Shown here: one piece after another, positions 1-12,440 of the stretch
Layout: every line of letters starts with the position of its first letter
Position numbering within the stretch: the stretch's first letter is position 1
Source of the DNA: Straminergon stramineum
Taxonomy: Eukaryota > Streptophyta > Bryopsida > Hypnales > Calliergonaceae
NCBI GenBank assembly: GCA_963920665.1
Contig: OY987271.1
Span: 9,427,350-9,491,349 of the forward strand
Length of the DNA stretch: 64,000 nt
Direction: 5' to 3'
Position numbers and translations under genes: made by a program
The notes under the pieces: generated by a model
Database searches by the model: none
Told to the model about the DNA's origin: nothing
The model's input: only the letters and a program-made list of their open reading frames with translations

Positions 1-101
1 TAGTGAGTTTTTCTATTTTTACAAGGAGTTTCAAAAAATCATGATGAGTATTGAGATTGTAGGAGCTTGCCCCAAATCCATTCTGTCCCTTGAGGGGTCA
101 A
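1..101 (+). mobile_element. Right end of a TTAA-bounded element
   Basis: The sequence from base 1 to about 101 resembles the right ends of the related copies near 29.9-30.05 kb and 38.7-38.8 kb (shared TTTACAAGGAGTTTC-like and ATCATGATGA stretches). It closes with GAGGGGTCAA, a one-base variant of the family end GGGGTTAA. The left part lies outside the window, so length and internal content are unknown. Orientation is given relative to the copies at 26.6 and 29.1 kb. Confidence 0.5.
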
Positions 102-2537
102 TGCAACTTTATAGGTTAAGAATGTCATGATGTCCCATGTTATTATTTTATCACAAAAAAATTCCTTTCATTTTGATCACCTTCTTGTTTGCAATGTCCA
201 AACCCTCAAGATCTCTTTCTTTTTGACTTGTCAATAGTTGTAGAAAAGATCATCTTATAGATGACATGGATTAATGAGACAAAAACTATGGAATAATGAT
301 CCATATTGATTCATGTTTGTATTTTTAATTGTATCAATATATAAATATATTCATACATTTTACTTCATATTTGTATCCATGCATGGGACACTAAGATATA
401 AGACATTAGATGTGCATGTAATTTTGGGAAGATAGTATCATGATCTATGCTAAATTGCTAACAACTAACATTCAACTAGGGTAGGAGTTGTTAAAATTAG
501 GGATGCCTATATGAAATTTCATGTTCCAACCATCAAAGCTACTATAGGATTATGGCACACTTACATGTGATGCTTATTAAATTTGCAATTTGCAAATGAT
601 TTTAAAGGCATCACCATCCCAACACGGTCAAAAAAACTTTCCGTAATTTCATATCTACATTTGGTAAGCTTCCTAATTTCTTATCTCCCACCCCTACACA
701 CCAAATTTGTTCCATAAATAGTGAATTGATTAATTACAAGTGAAATGGAGCACAATAGGATAGGGTGCTTGGAATTTTTTGGAGGGCTATGGAACACTTC
801 TCATCTAATTTGATTGTACGTCAAGCATGAACGGTGTTGAAATGGAAATGGTCTAAAGCCTCAAAATTTATGTAGGGGTTTAAACCACTTCAATATCTCA
901 CCCACCTATATCTAAAAATCCTACATGTGAGGTAAATTTCAATTTTCATTTTTGTTTTGGGGAGTTCTTTTAGAAATGTAACATTATTATTATTTTAGTT
1001 GTAGTATAGTAATAGTGAATGAAGTTGCTGGTTGAGTTGTTGTTTTTCTAGTTTGTGTGAATGATTGTTGTTGATGACAATGGTAAACAATGTTGATGTT
1101 GTTGAAATGCACTATCTAAATTGAACTGAAACAAAGTCCCTTCTCCTATATTCTCTCAATACAAGGACTGAATTTCTAAGTGAACCCCAACTTTGAATAC
1201 TTGGAAGCATTGTAAGAAACCCATGTTTTTTTGGTGTCTTGATTTTGCATGTGGATGTTGTGTGGGGTGTCCGTGACTATCTATATGACTATATATGTAG
1301 ACATCCAAAAATGGCATTAAGATTGACATGCAAAAAACATCCAATTTGATGCTTGGACATTAGATGTTTTTGAGTAGACATCTACGAAAATATGGGTCAA
1401 TGGCTTACTAAAATCTTGCCATGTGGCTACCATATGAATGGCATGTGAGTGACACAAGGGTGAGGATAGCCATGTGGGAATTTTTTCATCAGTCCCATCC
1501 ATGATGTAGCATATGAGATGGTGCGAGACACGGTGGAAGGGGAAGTGACATGGCATCTAACAAGAATGATGTGGTCATGTGGCATGCCTAGTTAGCACAA
1601 TTTTATGTTGTCTGAGGGTATTAATATTGTTTTTTGAGACGTAAACTTAAATGTCTAGACGTTTGCGAAGACGATGTTTGAAATGTCAACTTAAATGTCT
1701 AGACTTTTGCTAAGACGATTTTTTAAATGTCAACTTAGACATCCAAACGTTTGTTGAGATGTTTTCAAAAACATCAATTTAGACGTCGAGACACTAGAAG
1801 AAAACCTTGTTGAAGTCAATACAATCCACATGACATTTTTTATTTCTTGAGACATTTTGTAATGTCAACTTAGACATACGCATTTCATCATGCACAACTC
1901 TTAAAACATCTAATCATTACAAGAGAATTGAACCCATCAATGGACTTTGAATGTTTTACTAATTTTAGTACTACTTGAAGTGAGAATGAGGTTGTTTGCA
2001 TCCTCGTTAGTACCACGGCATAGGATCGCTAGAAGTTGATAATGACCACTTGGCATGTGGAAATTGGTAGGAGGTGTGTGCTAGCCATCCTCCATGACTA
2101 AGCCAAGGAATATTGGAGATGAATTGGATAATGGAGATGAAATGGTGGAGATGGATTGGAAAATTATGCAAATTTTGGCCCAATTAGTGAGTTGAGAAGG
2201 CTCTTTCCCACTTAAAAATTTTGCATTACAAAGCGGCCCTTTTTTGGGTTAAATATTTTCCTAATGATGATTCAGGTGAATACAATGATGTCACCTTTGA
2301 GGTTCATAATGTGATGGATTGCACTATTCAGCATGATGTTTATATGTACAATGCTCTATGTCCTACATGATGCACATGTGCCAAACATAATGTCCAAGTC
2401 CAACACAAATATAGTGTCATACACAATATACCATACAAAATCTATATACAATATACCATACATAGTACACCATATTTATCAACTATGTTGTATGGCTTCA
2501 AAAGCCATTTATTGTCAGTATGTAGTGTTGAGAAGCT

Positions 2538-2830
2538 GATCTTTTTATACAAGTGGGATGGTAGGAGGTAAGACAAACCATGTGAGATATGTAAAAATGT
2601 AAGAATTGTGTTACAAATAGAATTTCAAACCTCATATAGGCAAAGTAGAATATTTTTTCTCAAAAGAATTTGAACTAAGAAAAGTTGGGAAATCAAGCTA
2701 GCTTTCAGCTCCAAAATTATGTTTGAGATTTTGATCCTCAAATCAAAAGTTATGGACAAATTTTAGAGATGGATTGGAAGGGATATTTTCTTTAACAATT
2801 TCTAGCATCCTCTCTAAATTTTTTCCATCT
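2538..2830 (+). repeat. Dispersed repeat, copy 1 (TACAAGTGGGATGG-type start)
   Basis: A segment starting near CTTTTTATACAAGTGGGATGG recurs at about 10221 and 23938 with the same order of blocks: ATGTGGGATATGTAAA, then AGTAGAATTTCAAACCTCAT, then AAATCAAGCTA, then CAAAAGTTATGGACAAATTT. A shorter version occurs at about 20431. Two copies lie inside the 1208-13018 CACTA element and one lies just after a CACTA-type end at 20058, so this may be an internal part of that transposon family rather than an independent repeat. No coding capacity is visible. Confidence 0.6.
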
Positions 2831-3094
2831 TCATTGTTTATGGCATATTTGGAAATGTTTTATAGAAAAAAGTGTGTTTTCAAGTTGATTAAATGTTGGT
2901 TGAATTGTTCATTTCTATTGTCTCCATAAACATTGAAGTTGCATGGCAATGTTGTGGAGGACATGCCTTTCCTTATTATATTGCCATATATGATGTCCCA
3001 ATGAACACGTTGGTGATGTTTATGACATTCACACAGACATTTGTACAAATGAAGTTAAATGTGGAACATGATTACAACCTTTGTACACTAAAAC

Positions 3095-3109
3095 GGGGGG
3101 GGGGGGGGG
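3095..3109. repeat. Poly-G tract, 15 G
   Basis: Fifteen consecutive G in otherwise AT-rich sequence. Similar homopolymers occur at 16213-16221 (9 G), 21537-21548 (12 C) and 51286-51298 (13 G). Lengths of such tracts are prone to sequencing error. Confidence 0.9.
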
Positions 3110-3209
3110 ATGTTCCCAACTCATTAGGCATTATCTTACAAGATATGTGGGTGTTTATTTCTATCTAATTCACTAGTTCTTGTTGTAACACTACAACAAA
3201 ATGGGTGTT

Positions 3210-3990
3210 TTATGACTGCAATGAGTCGTAAAATCTCTAAATATGACTTAGGCAAAAAACACTGTAGATGATGTGCGATATGACTAGGTCTAATCATTAC
3301 CGACTAGTCAAATTTTTCATGAGTCATATTTACAATCATTTGTATTGGGGGTATACTTAGCCGTATATTGCCTATGTGGCGTATATGTTGACTATCTTTG
3401 GAGTCTTGACTTTTCCTTGAACTGCCTGGGCAAAAGAAAAAAAAGTCTACATGGCATATGACTCCATGTAATCATATTTTTGGCTGACGTGGAATATGAT
3501 TATGTTGAGTCATATTTTGGTTCATGTGGCATATGTCTCTATGTAGTCATATTTTTGGTTAACGTGGAATATGAATTCTATGAGTTATATTTTTGGTTGA
3601 TGTGAAAAATGACTCTCGTAAGTCATATTTTTTGTGATTATGAAAAATGACTCTTATGAGTCATATGCTCTACATGTTGATGTAAAAATGACTCTAGAAA
3701 GTCATAATTTTTTTTTGATGTGGAATATGACCTTTATAAGTCATAATTTTATTAATGTGAAATATGACTAATGTAAGTCATATTTTAGCTCATATAGTAG
3801 TTTGAATGGAATATTAATTGTAATTTTATGATTGAATGTAGTCATAATTTAAAAAATATAACTACAATGAGTCATAAACTAAAACATCAATAACATGATT
3901 GTAAGCATTATATAACTACAACGAGTCATATTTTGGCTAAGATATATTATAAAATATGACTCAAGCAAGTAATATTTGTAACTGGGGTAA
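3210..3990. repeat. Left subterminal repeat array of the nested CACTA element
   Basis: More than fifteen copies of a degenerate motif built around TATGACT(C) ... AGTCATATTTTTGG occur in both orientations, typically 40-60 bp apart. In En/Spm elements such subterminal repeats are the binding sites of the TNPA-type accessory protein. Here the core is ATATGACT / AGTCATAT. This function is inferred by analogy from position and density. Confidence 0.7.
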
Positions 3991-4339
3991 CTTGAGGTTT
4001 ATAGTAGCTTTTGTTATAAACTAAAATCACATTCCATACATTCTAAATTGACTTGAGGCGTTGCAATCATGCATCAACATGATTTAGCAGTTGAATAAAT
4101 GACTCCATCCAATAAATACTGAGTACATATGATTTTTAAGATGTAGAAGAGATAGTTATATTGAAGGAAGAAAATGCAAGAAAAAATGTGACTCTTTTCA
4201 ATAACATTTATTAGTCACTAACGCAAAACATATCACAATAACACTTTGTAAATGTACATTCCTACACATTCTAAGACCTATATTCTTTACAAAAATGTGA
4301 AGAAATTGCTTCTCCAGTGTTGTAAGTAGCCTCCGATAA

Positions 4340-5460
4340 CTTCATTCCAGCTTTAAGTGCCTACATATACAATGAAGGAGATGAATTTTTAGTAAATGAA
4401 CAATATAGCTCAACCTTCAAAGATTTAAGGCAACAAAAAATATGAAGCACAAATTTAAAGTAAGAAAAATTCATAACCACTATATCTTTAGAAAACATAA
4501 ATAAATAAGAAGAAAGAACAACAATAGTGATAAAAGAAACAAGAATTAGAAGGTGACAAATGTTAAGAGGTAATAATAAACAAGAAGAAGTAAGAATTAA
4601 GGTGCCACAAAACAAAACAAGAGACACAACTTAAGATGCAATAAAATGCAACAAATAACAAGAGAAAATAAGAACTAAGAAGCAACAAGAAGCAACAAGA
4701 AATATAATTTAAGATGCAATAAATAACAAGAAAAAGAAAGAACTAAGATGCATCAAGAAGCAACAAAAAATACAATTTAAGATGCAATAAAATGCAATAA
4801 ATAACAAGAAAAGGCAAGAATTTAAAACAAACAAGAAACACAAGTTAAAATGAATCAAAAAGAAATTAAAAGTAAGAATTAGGAAGCAACAAGAGACAAG
4901 AACTAAGAAGCAAGAATTAAGATGGAATAAGAAAAAACTAAAAGCAATAATCAAGAACTAGAAAGTAAAAAAAGTAGAAATTAAAAAGCAAGAATTATAA
5001 TATAACAAGAAAAAACTACAAGCAAGAATCAAGAACTAAGAACAAAAAAAGTAGGAACTAAGAATGAAGAATTAAGAAGTAACAAGAAGAAACTACAAAC
5101 AAGAATCAAGAACTAAGAAGAAACAAAAATTAAGAAGTAAGAAGCAAGAATTAAGGGGTAACAAGAAGAAACTAGAAGCAAAGATTAAGAACTAAAAACC
5201 AAAGATCAAGAACTAAAAATCAAAGATCAAGAACTAAAAATCAAAGATCAAGAACTAAAAACCAAAGATCAAGGACTAAGAAGCAACAAAAAGTAAGAAC
5301 TAGGAAGCAAGAATCAAGTGGTAATAAGAAGAAACTAGAAGCAAAGATCAAGAACTAAAAAGAAACAAAAGTAAGGACGAGGAGGCAAGTAGAACCAAGA
5401 ACTAAAAAACAACAAGAAACAAAATGTAAGAGGCAACAAAAAACAAAGAAGAAGAAGAAA
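4340..5460. repeat. Purine-rich degenerate tandem repeats with a 21-bp unit core
   Basis: About 1.1 kb made of variants of AAGAACTAAGAAGCAACAAG. Between about 5178 and 5279 it resolves into roughly five copies of a 21-bp unit (AACTAAAAANCAAAGATCAA plus G). The plus strand is almost free of T runs. In-frame TAA triplets recur, so it is not coding on plus. The minus-strand open frames here (up to 88 codons) are Leu/Phe/Ser/Cys-rich products of the base bias and are not credible proteins. Confidence 0.75.
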
Positions 5461-7939
5461 TGGCAGTTAGGGTTTCAAAACTCTAAATCAGTGGTGGCTA
5501 GGGTTTTAAAACCCTAGTCATGCACATGACTTGCTCTAGTCATGCAACTTGACATAGTCATGCGAGTCAATAAATATCACTATACTAAGTAATTAAGTTA
5601 TTTTAACAACAAAATTTGCTAGAAAGTGGATGTATGTTGCAATACAACTCTACAAAATGTGTAAAGAGAAGTTACAAGGCCTTAAACACCTATAGTTATA
5701 GCAAAAAAAAGTCACGCATGAATCAAAGTATCTACGTCCATGTACTAAGTATATAAAAGCAAAAGTATTTTATAGAGGCAATATTGAAAAACATCTTTGA
5801 ATTTTTTAAAAGGGATTATGTTTTTATAGTCTATATCTTTGTAGAAACATTCAAACAACCATCTTTAAATTGCAATTCAACCATGTATATCACAGTGAGC
5901 CTCAATCTTCATATAAATAATTTTATAACTTCTAAACAACCCTATAGAGATTCTTTATAAATACGGCTTATATGACATTACGGAGAACCTTTCTAAAAAA
6001 GAAACAAACTTCAATATATGATATATATGAGTGTTTTATCTATATCCTTGAGATAAAATAAATACAATTATATTTTTTGTTGTTGAACTTCAAATCCTAA
6101 GTTGGATATTTAAATATTGTTCAATGGATATTCTAAGCAATGAACAATTTTTTTCTAATGATAAACTATAAGTGATTCACATCTAAACTAAAACACACTC
6201 AAACTATAAAAGTCAAAGGTTTTAGATGGTTTTGACCAATCACGGTCAAAACTCTAGACTTCCAAATCCTAGTTGAGAAATTTTAAATTTTTTAAATTTA
6301 AATTGTAGAACGTTGCAAGCTTATCCTAAAATCGTAAAGATATTTATAAGAAAATGTTTTTAGCAAAAAAATATAGATGGATGAAGGTTTGTTTTTAATT
6401 TATCTTTCAAGATTTCATCCAACATTTTCTCTTAGCCTATAATTTTAAATTCATTCATACTTTCAAAATTGAATTCTAAATGTCACTAAATTTCAACTTT
6501 CCTTTTTTACTTGAATTGGATGAACTTTGGTATTTTTTATCCAAAACTAATGCCATAGATTATCCAATTTCATCGTACTCTATCTTCCATAGTTTTTCTC
6601 TATTTTTTCAAGTGTAATATGTTATTGGAATCCTCTACAAATTAACGAAGTGTTCTTAAATTCCAAATTGGATTTAATAAATTTTTAGAGGTTTGATTTA
6701 AACCTCTAATTTCTAGCACAACTATAGTTTCTACAAGAAGAAAATAAACTAAGTGCCAAATTTAAGGACATGCCTTGGAATTTGTTTCCACAACATCCCT
6801 ATTCTTCAACATGTATATTGTAATTGTATCATGAAGTCTGCTTTAATCCATTTTTGTTACATTTTTTGTGTTTTTGGATACAACTTAAATAACAACTTTT
6901 ATAATAAGGAGTATAAATTAGATATATGATTTCATTCTTTTCTTTCAACCTATTTCTTTCTACTTCCCCCTCTTGACTTTTTCCAAATTATTTTCAACAT
7001 TTTTTGTTTTTTTCCTTCATTTTTTGAAATGGTTTAGAATTGCAATCTTTGACTTCTACTACTACTAATTGATTTCTAATTACTCTAAGAATCAAACAAT
7101 TATAACAACATCAACCTCGTAAGTGCTAACTAAATATCTACTTAAGACTTGAAAAATTCATTTGATCAACTATGTGTATTATAATCAACAATATTTGTTT
7201 AATACATAGTCAAATCCTTATAAGGGGGTCATATTAGTCTCCTAACCATGTCCAAAGCTTGGAGTAGCAATTTGGAACCTATGCTTCTTCTTCAAACACT
7301 TAGAGACTCTCAACACAAATTGTACTCTTCACTTACTCTTGCTCCATGGCCACTCGGGCATGAATTTTTCTCACACTGTTCTTTCTTCTCTTTGGATTAG
7401 ATTTTTTCCAATCTTCAAGTAATTTTTCTAAACTCTATAGCCTTCAATCTACATTATTAGTTTAAATGCATTAGATTTCGCTTCGCATTAGCCATCACAA
7501 TCAATTAACATAATTAGCCAATTCCACAGCAAATTCCAATAGTGAATCAAGGTAGGTCCGATTTCTATCTTGGATTCTCAAGCTTAGTCCTACTTTGGTG
7601 CTTTGGTTTGTCCATAGACTTTTATTCCTTTCTAATTTTTTCTTAAATCCTCAAATAAAAATTGATTATTTCCTATTATTAATTGTTTTATTCTTCTCTA
7701 TTCCTTTTCTAATTCCTATAAAATTTTTAAATATATTAATTAAAATATAAACATGTGCCATCCCAAATTATTTGAACATTAATTTTGTAATAGACACATC
7801 ATACAAAAAATAATAATTTTTTTTAATAGATATTAAAGAAATTCATCCCAAAGAATGGCCTCTATGGACAAAATATAGAAGACCCATCTTACATTGCCAA
7901 CCTTTTCCTCAGGCTCCTACCAAAGAAACAAAAAATAAC
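5461..7939. other. Interior of the nested CACTA element with no gene found
   Basis: AT-rich sequence with frequent stops in all frames. It contains the short phrases AGGGTTT and AAAACCCTA near 5466-5515, but no coding region or RNA gene was recognised. Confidence 0.6.
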
Positions 7940-8530
7940 TACCAAAGAAATGTGTCTACAAAATATGACTAACTCAAAAATACCACTGCCAAATATGACT
8001 AAAGTGAAATTATGACTGACAAATATGATTTAGTACTCTCCACATATATTCCCCATCCAAATTTTCTTCAATCTACACAAAAGAAAAAAAATGTGACTAT
8101 CATAAAAATATGACTATAAAATATGATTGATTCAAAAATATGACTGCAAAATATGACTAAAGTGAAATTATAACTAGCAAATATGATTTAGCACTCTCCA
8201 AATATGTTTCTTGCCCAAATTTTCTTCAAGCTGCCCAAAAGAAAAAAATGTGACTATCATAAAAATATGACTACAAAAGATGGTTGATGCAAAAATATGA
8301 CTAATAAATATGACTATGCATTCCTCAAACATGTTCCTTATGAAGCACTATAAAGTATTTTGGAGTTCCCAACGAACATATACTATACGCTCGCAACGTA
8401 CAAGGCCAAAACATGACTAGTAGTCATATTAGTAGTCATATTTTTTTTCAAAGAGTTGGCCTCCAAAAATATGACTACGAGTAGTCGCCAATCATCCTCA
8501 GTCATATTTTTGTAGTCATAAAACACCCGT
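7940..8530. repeat. Right subterminal repeat array of the nested CACTA element
   Basis: Repeated AAATATGACTA / AAAATATGACTGC units, plus an internal near-duplication: 8085-8220 resembles 8235-8310 and 7960-8060 in the order ATGTGACTATCATAAAAATATGACTA. It ends with paired AGTCATATT motifs just inside the terminal repeat. It mirrors the left array and uses the same core motif. Confidence 0.7.
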
Positions 8531-8551
8531 TTTCTTGTAATGAACATTCTA

Positions 8552-9112
8552 TCAATGGCTCTTCGGAACATCCTAGACAAAAATGTGCACTTAGCTATTA
8601 TGAAAATGAACCCATTCTTTCAGAGACTATGCGAGAAAGAAATTAGAGAGGCCAACAATGGTGCCCTAATGTAGAATGTGATCATGGCAACATGGCTATT
8701 GAAAAAGGAGTTCCCAAAGACATTTTTGAATATTTTGACTCATCTATCCATGCACTTGTTTAACAATTTTTTGTATGTAATCAGATGCATTGTAGGTGGA
8801 TGTATTCTATTGAACACTACATGAAAATATAAAAAGATGATGTCTACACATACACTCATTTGGAAAGAAGTATATCAAATGGCTATCAAAATGAAAACAC
8901 ACTTGACTTCTATACAAAGTATATGAGAGAGTATGAAGGAATGGCATTGCGTGTTTAGGATGCATAAGAAGACCCTATTATGAACGACAAGGTGATATAT
9001 TGTAGGTCCTCACACCAATACCAAATGTTAGACAAACTGTGTTCTTATGTGCATACATTCATCATCAACAATGCCTTGTGCTTGGAATCATGGCACAAGT
9101 GAGTTGTAAAAA
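8552..9112 (+). pseudogene. Decayed TNP2-like transposase of the CACTA element
   Basis: Conceptual translation, with frame changes and stops, gives the order typical of En/Spm TNP2-type transposases. First comes a segment like MALRNILDKNV followed by PFFQRLCEKE. Next comes LLKKEFPKTF and LTHLSMHL, then a CRWMYSIEHYMK-like block (the family usually has RWMYPIERYMK), then ISNGYQNENTLDFYTKYMRE. Stops occur at about 8674, 8830, 8957 and 8968, and the frame changes around 8750-8860. The N-terminal part is missing or displaced by the element inserted at 3189-8542, whose right end lies 10 bp upstream. The block order and the RWMYxIE-type motif make the family assignment solid. The exact limits are approximate. 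Confidence 0.75.
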
Positions 9113-10220
9113 CTCCTTCGTAATGTCTGTGACAACATCATGTACTCAAGTACTATATAACGCACATATTGTCTATGCCAAACCTATTAATGCATGGATC
9201 AAATATGTATTCCACAACTACAAGTGGATGTGGCTATAGACAATGAGGTGGACGGCATTTTATGAATAGGTGTTGTAGTTAGTTGTTAGTCTTTAACATT
9301 ATAACCGGTGTAATAGCATTAGTAAAAATATCGTTTGTCCCTATGCATGATATAGAATTTTATGTGCAATGCAATTGAAATACTTTGTAAATAACGTGAA
9401 AATGCTATGTGATGTAGGGAATTCATTGAAGCAAAGGCACAAAGATGGAAAGAACACAACTTTTTTAATGCAGTCTTGGGGCTTGCATCCCAAGAGAGAC
9501 ATGCATTATTCACAAGAGCTTTGTGACTTCCCTCCATTCATGGATTGGTTGAAGTGCACAGTTAAAAACGTTGAATGCTCAGAATGTCTAGTGTTCAAAG
9601 ACAACGTTATGCAATATGCACAATCTCTATAGCACAATGCAACATTGTACCATCAAATGTACTACAGTTTTGGTATGCATTTGTGTATTTGCAACTTAGA
9701 AGATAGTCTTGTCACTTGAAATTCATATATGGTAGCATCCATCACATGCCATCTTCATTGGGTATTCGTAAATAAGAAGCTTCTATAAGCCACCTAGTAG
9801 TATATAGGATACATTGAAGAAATCCTAGTTTTAGATTATTGAAACGACTATGTCATAGTTTCGCTCTACAATTGGGTGAGGGGGATATGTGATGCTTGAT
9901 TTCTTGGATTTTAATAGGATAAGTACCAATGAATGGGGAGATCCGACATTTAATAGATAATCAGCCAAATGAAATCATCAAATTACCGTCTTAAATTCAA
10001 AATTTTAGGTCGTATAACCGAATTTAAAACTAGGAGTAGAAGAAATGAACCGTTTATGGAAAAGAAATGATGGTTTTTCATCCTTTCTCTATCAAGTACA
10101 AACGGATTTCAACCGCCACACAAAAGCTCCTACCAGTTCCTACATGAGTAGCCCTAGGGTATCCAAGAGATGCCAACCATAAATGTAGATACTTTCAATA
10201 ATACGTATCTTTAATAGAGA
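9113..10220. other. Interior of the large CACTA element beyond the transposase remnant
   Basis: Several short open frames occur (for example 9369-9632, 87 codons, plus strand). None shows a recognisable motif, and codon content looks like decayed transposon sequence. It may include remnants of the transposase C-terminal region, which could not be aligned by eye. Confidence 0.45.
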
Positions 10221-10597
10221 AGACAAAATCTTTATGGAAGTGTGGTGATAGGAGGTAAAACAACCCATGTGGGATATGTAAATCAATAGGATTAGTTGAA
10301 GTTCAATCATTTATAGTTAAGTCATAAACAAGAATTGTGTTCAAAGTAGAATTTCAAACCTCATTTAGACATAGTAGAATATTTTTTTCAAAAAACTTTA
10401 AACTAGGTACATGTGAAAAATCAAGCTAAATTTCATCTCTAAAATCCGTTTATGATTTTGAGACTCCAAAAAAAAGTTATAGACAAATTTTTTGACAACG
10501 AGCGGTCAAAGCTCTCTTCTTCAAATTGTGCCATACCCTATGAGGATTCATGATGGACTATAAATTTCATTATAAATAGAAACTCTCCACTCTTCAC
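10221..10597 (+). repeat. Dispersed repeat, copy 2, interrupted at 10598
   Basis: Same block order as the copy at 2538 (TTTATGGAAGTGTGGTGATA, ATGTGGGATATGTAAAT, AGTAGAATTTCAAACCTCAT). It continues after 11318 with TCAATGAAGTAATTCCTTGA, which in the copy near 20431 (TCAATGAAGTAATTCTTTCA at about 20676) follows directly. This shows that the 10598-11318 element was inserted into this repeat. Confidence 0.6.
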
Positions 10598-11318
10598 GGG
10601 TGATTGCAAGAAACACTTGTCCTATTTCTTGTCTTCTTGCCCTTGAACAAGTGGTTTTGTGCTCATAACTCTAGCATCCTTAATCCATTTGGCTTGAAAT
10701 TTGGAAGGTAGGTAGATGCAAAAGTTTCAGACATTCCTTAATTTTTTCAAATTTTTTCAAATTATTTTACTATTTTTAACCTGCCCCCGATTGGATGTCT
10801 ATTTTGGCCATTTGGGGGGTTTTTAGTACTATTGGCGACCCCAAAAAGCAAATTGGAAGCCACAAATTGGATATGTTGAAGGTGTACTGCCTTTTTAAAG
10901 ATTGATGAAGAGCTTTTGTGAAAATAGCAACATGTTGGTTGTACACATGGGGTCAAAGTGACCTTCCTTTGCACGAAGGCTACAAAGAGGAAAAAAATTT
11001 CCTACATGATTTTTTTGGTGCAATGAGAGTGCAATCTTCTCTAGCAAAATGAATTTTTTTCTGGAATTTTTTTGAATTTTTTTTGAATTACTAAAAATGA
11101 AAAAGTCAACAAGCCCTGTTTTATCTATTTTCTGTTGCCAGTGGATTCTGTAGTACTCCATAGTACTCTATAGTACTACATAGGACCAAATCGACGGTCC
11201 AGATTCACAAGCATAGTGTTGACGTGTGAATTTGATAGGTCTTTGTAGTATTGCTAATCTGATGGCCCAAAATTGCGATTATTGATCAAAAAACATGAAG
11301 TGTTTCTTGCAATCACCC
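10598..11318 (+). mobile_element. Inverted-end element with GGGTGATTGCAAGAAACACT termini, 721 bp
   Basis: The left end GGGTGATTGCAAGAAACACT pairs with the reversed right end GGGTGATTGCAAGAAACACT over about 20 bp with no mismatch. A related copy occurs at 25568-26326 with conserved interior blocks: TTGGATGTCTA, ACACATGGGGTCAAAGTGACC, and a run of TAGTACTC / TAGTACTA near the right side. No transposase is encoded. A clear target duplication is not seen here, so the superfamily is left open. It lies inside both a dispersed repeat and the 1208-13018 CACTA element, giving a third level of nesting. Confidence 0.7.
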
Positions 11319-12440
11319 TCACTCACTTAATGTCAATGAAGTAATTCCTTGATTTTTGCATCAATTTTTTTTTCTTATGGTAGATGGTCAAATGATAGAT
11401 TGATATTTGACTCAATGGAATATTATTGGATTCTTTGGATTTCTGACCAACCATCTTTACATATATTTATAGATTTACATATCTAGTCCTAGAATTTGCA
11501 GAAGAATTCAAAACTTAAAAAACATAATTAATTTAAACCAAACTTTCTATCCAAGTACAGTAGTGTACAAATAAATTGCCTTTAATTGATGAATCGCCTT
11601 CAACTTAGTATTTAAATCGAGTTGTATTTTATTTTTTGTTTTTTTAACTCATTGATTTTGCAAACTTATGGAAAATGACCGAAATGCCAAAAAAAATTAG
11701 GTTTTTTACCGATTTAAATGACTAAGCTTAGGCAACAATTGAATAACCATGGGGAACCACCAGATGACATGTGAAAAGAACGGCAAAAAGTTGAGTCACC
11801 CCCTAAACTCCCCATTCACTTATAACTACAACTTCAACTTGCCAATCTTCAATCAAATGAACAAAATGGTGAACATCAATTCATTTGCGTTTTCCATGTA
11901 TTACTAGCATGTTTTCTTTTTGGACAACCCAGATAGACCCAATTGGAAGGTTATGTGCCAAACATGTGTCAAGTAGATACATGGCACTACATTTTGAAGA
12001 TGTGTCCTCAGACATGGTTTAATTGTGCTATGACAATGACTTTGCCGGCCTGCAATCACTAAAGTAGGAGTTGGATCCTATGAGGCCCTCGGTTATCATT
12101 GGAGAAAGCTACATTGCCATAGTAGGCAACCATGCAATGGAAGAAGATGAAGAGTAGCTTGTGAATGTTTGTTGCTTTTCTATATGACATGTAGTTGACA
12201 TCAAGAACAATATTAGAAGTGTTGTCTACCTCAATGCTTCTTAGAACAATAGAAGTGTTTTGTAGACATTTCTTACAGGACAAAAGTAGTGATTTTGCAT
12301 GTAGTGCATCACATGCATGGCTGCTTCCTCATTGCCATATACACAGATGCTTACATAAACCATGTAATCATTTTTTCATTGTATAAAGAAACTCCACTAT
12401 CTAGACTTTCTCATTACTAGTCCATTCGAGGCAATGGAAA
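11319..12440. other. Right interior of the large CACTA element, no gene found
   Basis: AT-rich sequence with short open frames only (largest about 74 codons, minus strand 12059-12283). Nothing was recognised. It grades into the right subterminal motif zone at about 12440. Confidence 0.5.

Larger units (their letters stand above)
3189..8542. mobile_element. Nested CACTA-like transposon, non-autonomous, 5.35 kb
   Basis: The left end CACTACAACAAAATGGGTG and the reversed right end CATTACAAGAAAACGGGTG continue in parallel through TGTTTTATGACT, so the inverted termini are at least 30 bp with a few mismatches. They fit the plant CACTACAAGAAAA consensus. Both subterminal regions (about 3200-3990 and 7940-8530) are packed with ATATGACT / AGTCATAT motifs. 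The interior holds purine-rich tandem repeats (4340-5460) and featureless AT-rich DNA, with no recognisable transposase. The flanking triplets are TAA and AAC, so a clean 3-bp target duplication is not visible. It sits inside the 1208-13018 element, immediately upstream of that element's transposase remnant. Confidence 0.75.

Noticed and set aside
3210..3990. CRISPR-like array because of regularly spaced short repeats
   Set aside because: The repeats are degenerate, occur in both orientations and lie just inside CACTA ends in plant DNA. They are subterminal transposon repeats.
4361..4954. Minus-strand Leu/Phe-rich frames resembling membrane proteins
   Set aside because: They arise from a purine-rich tandem satellite on the plus strand. 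The apparent hydrophobicity is a base-composition effect.
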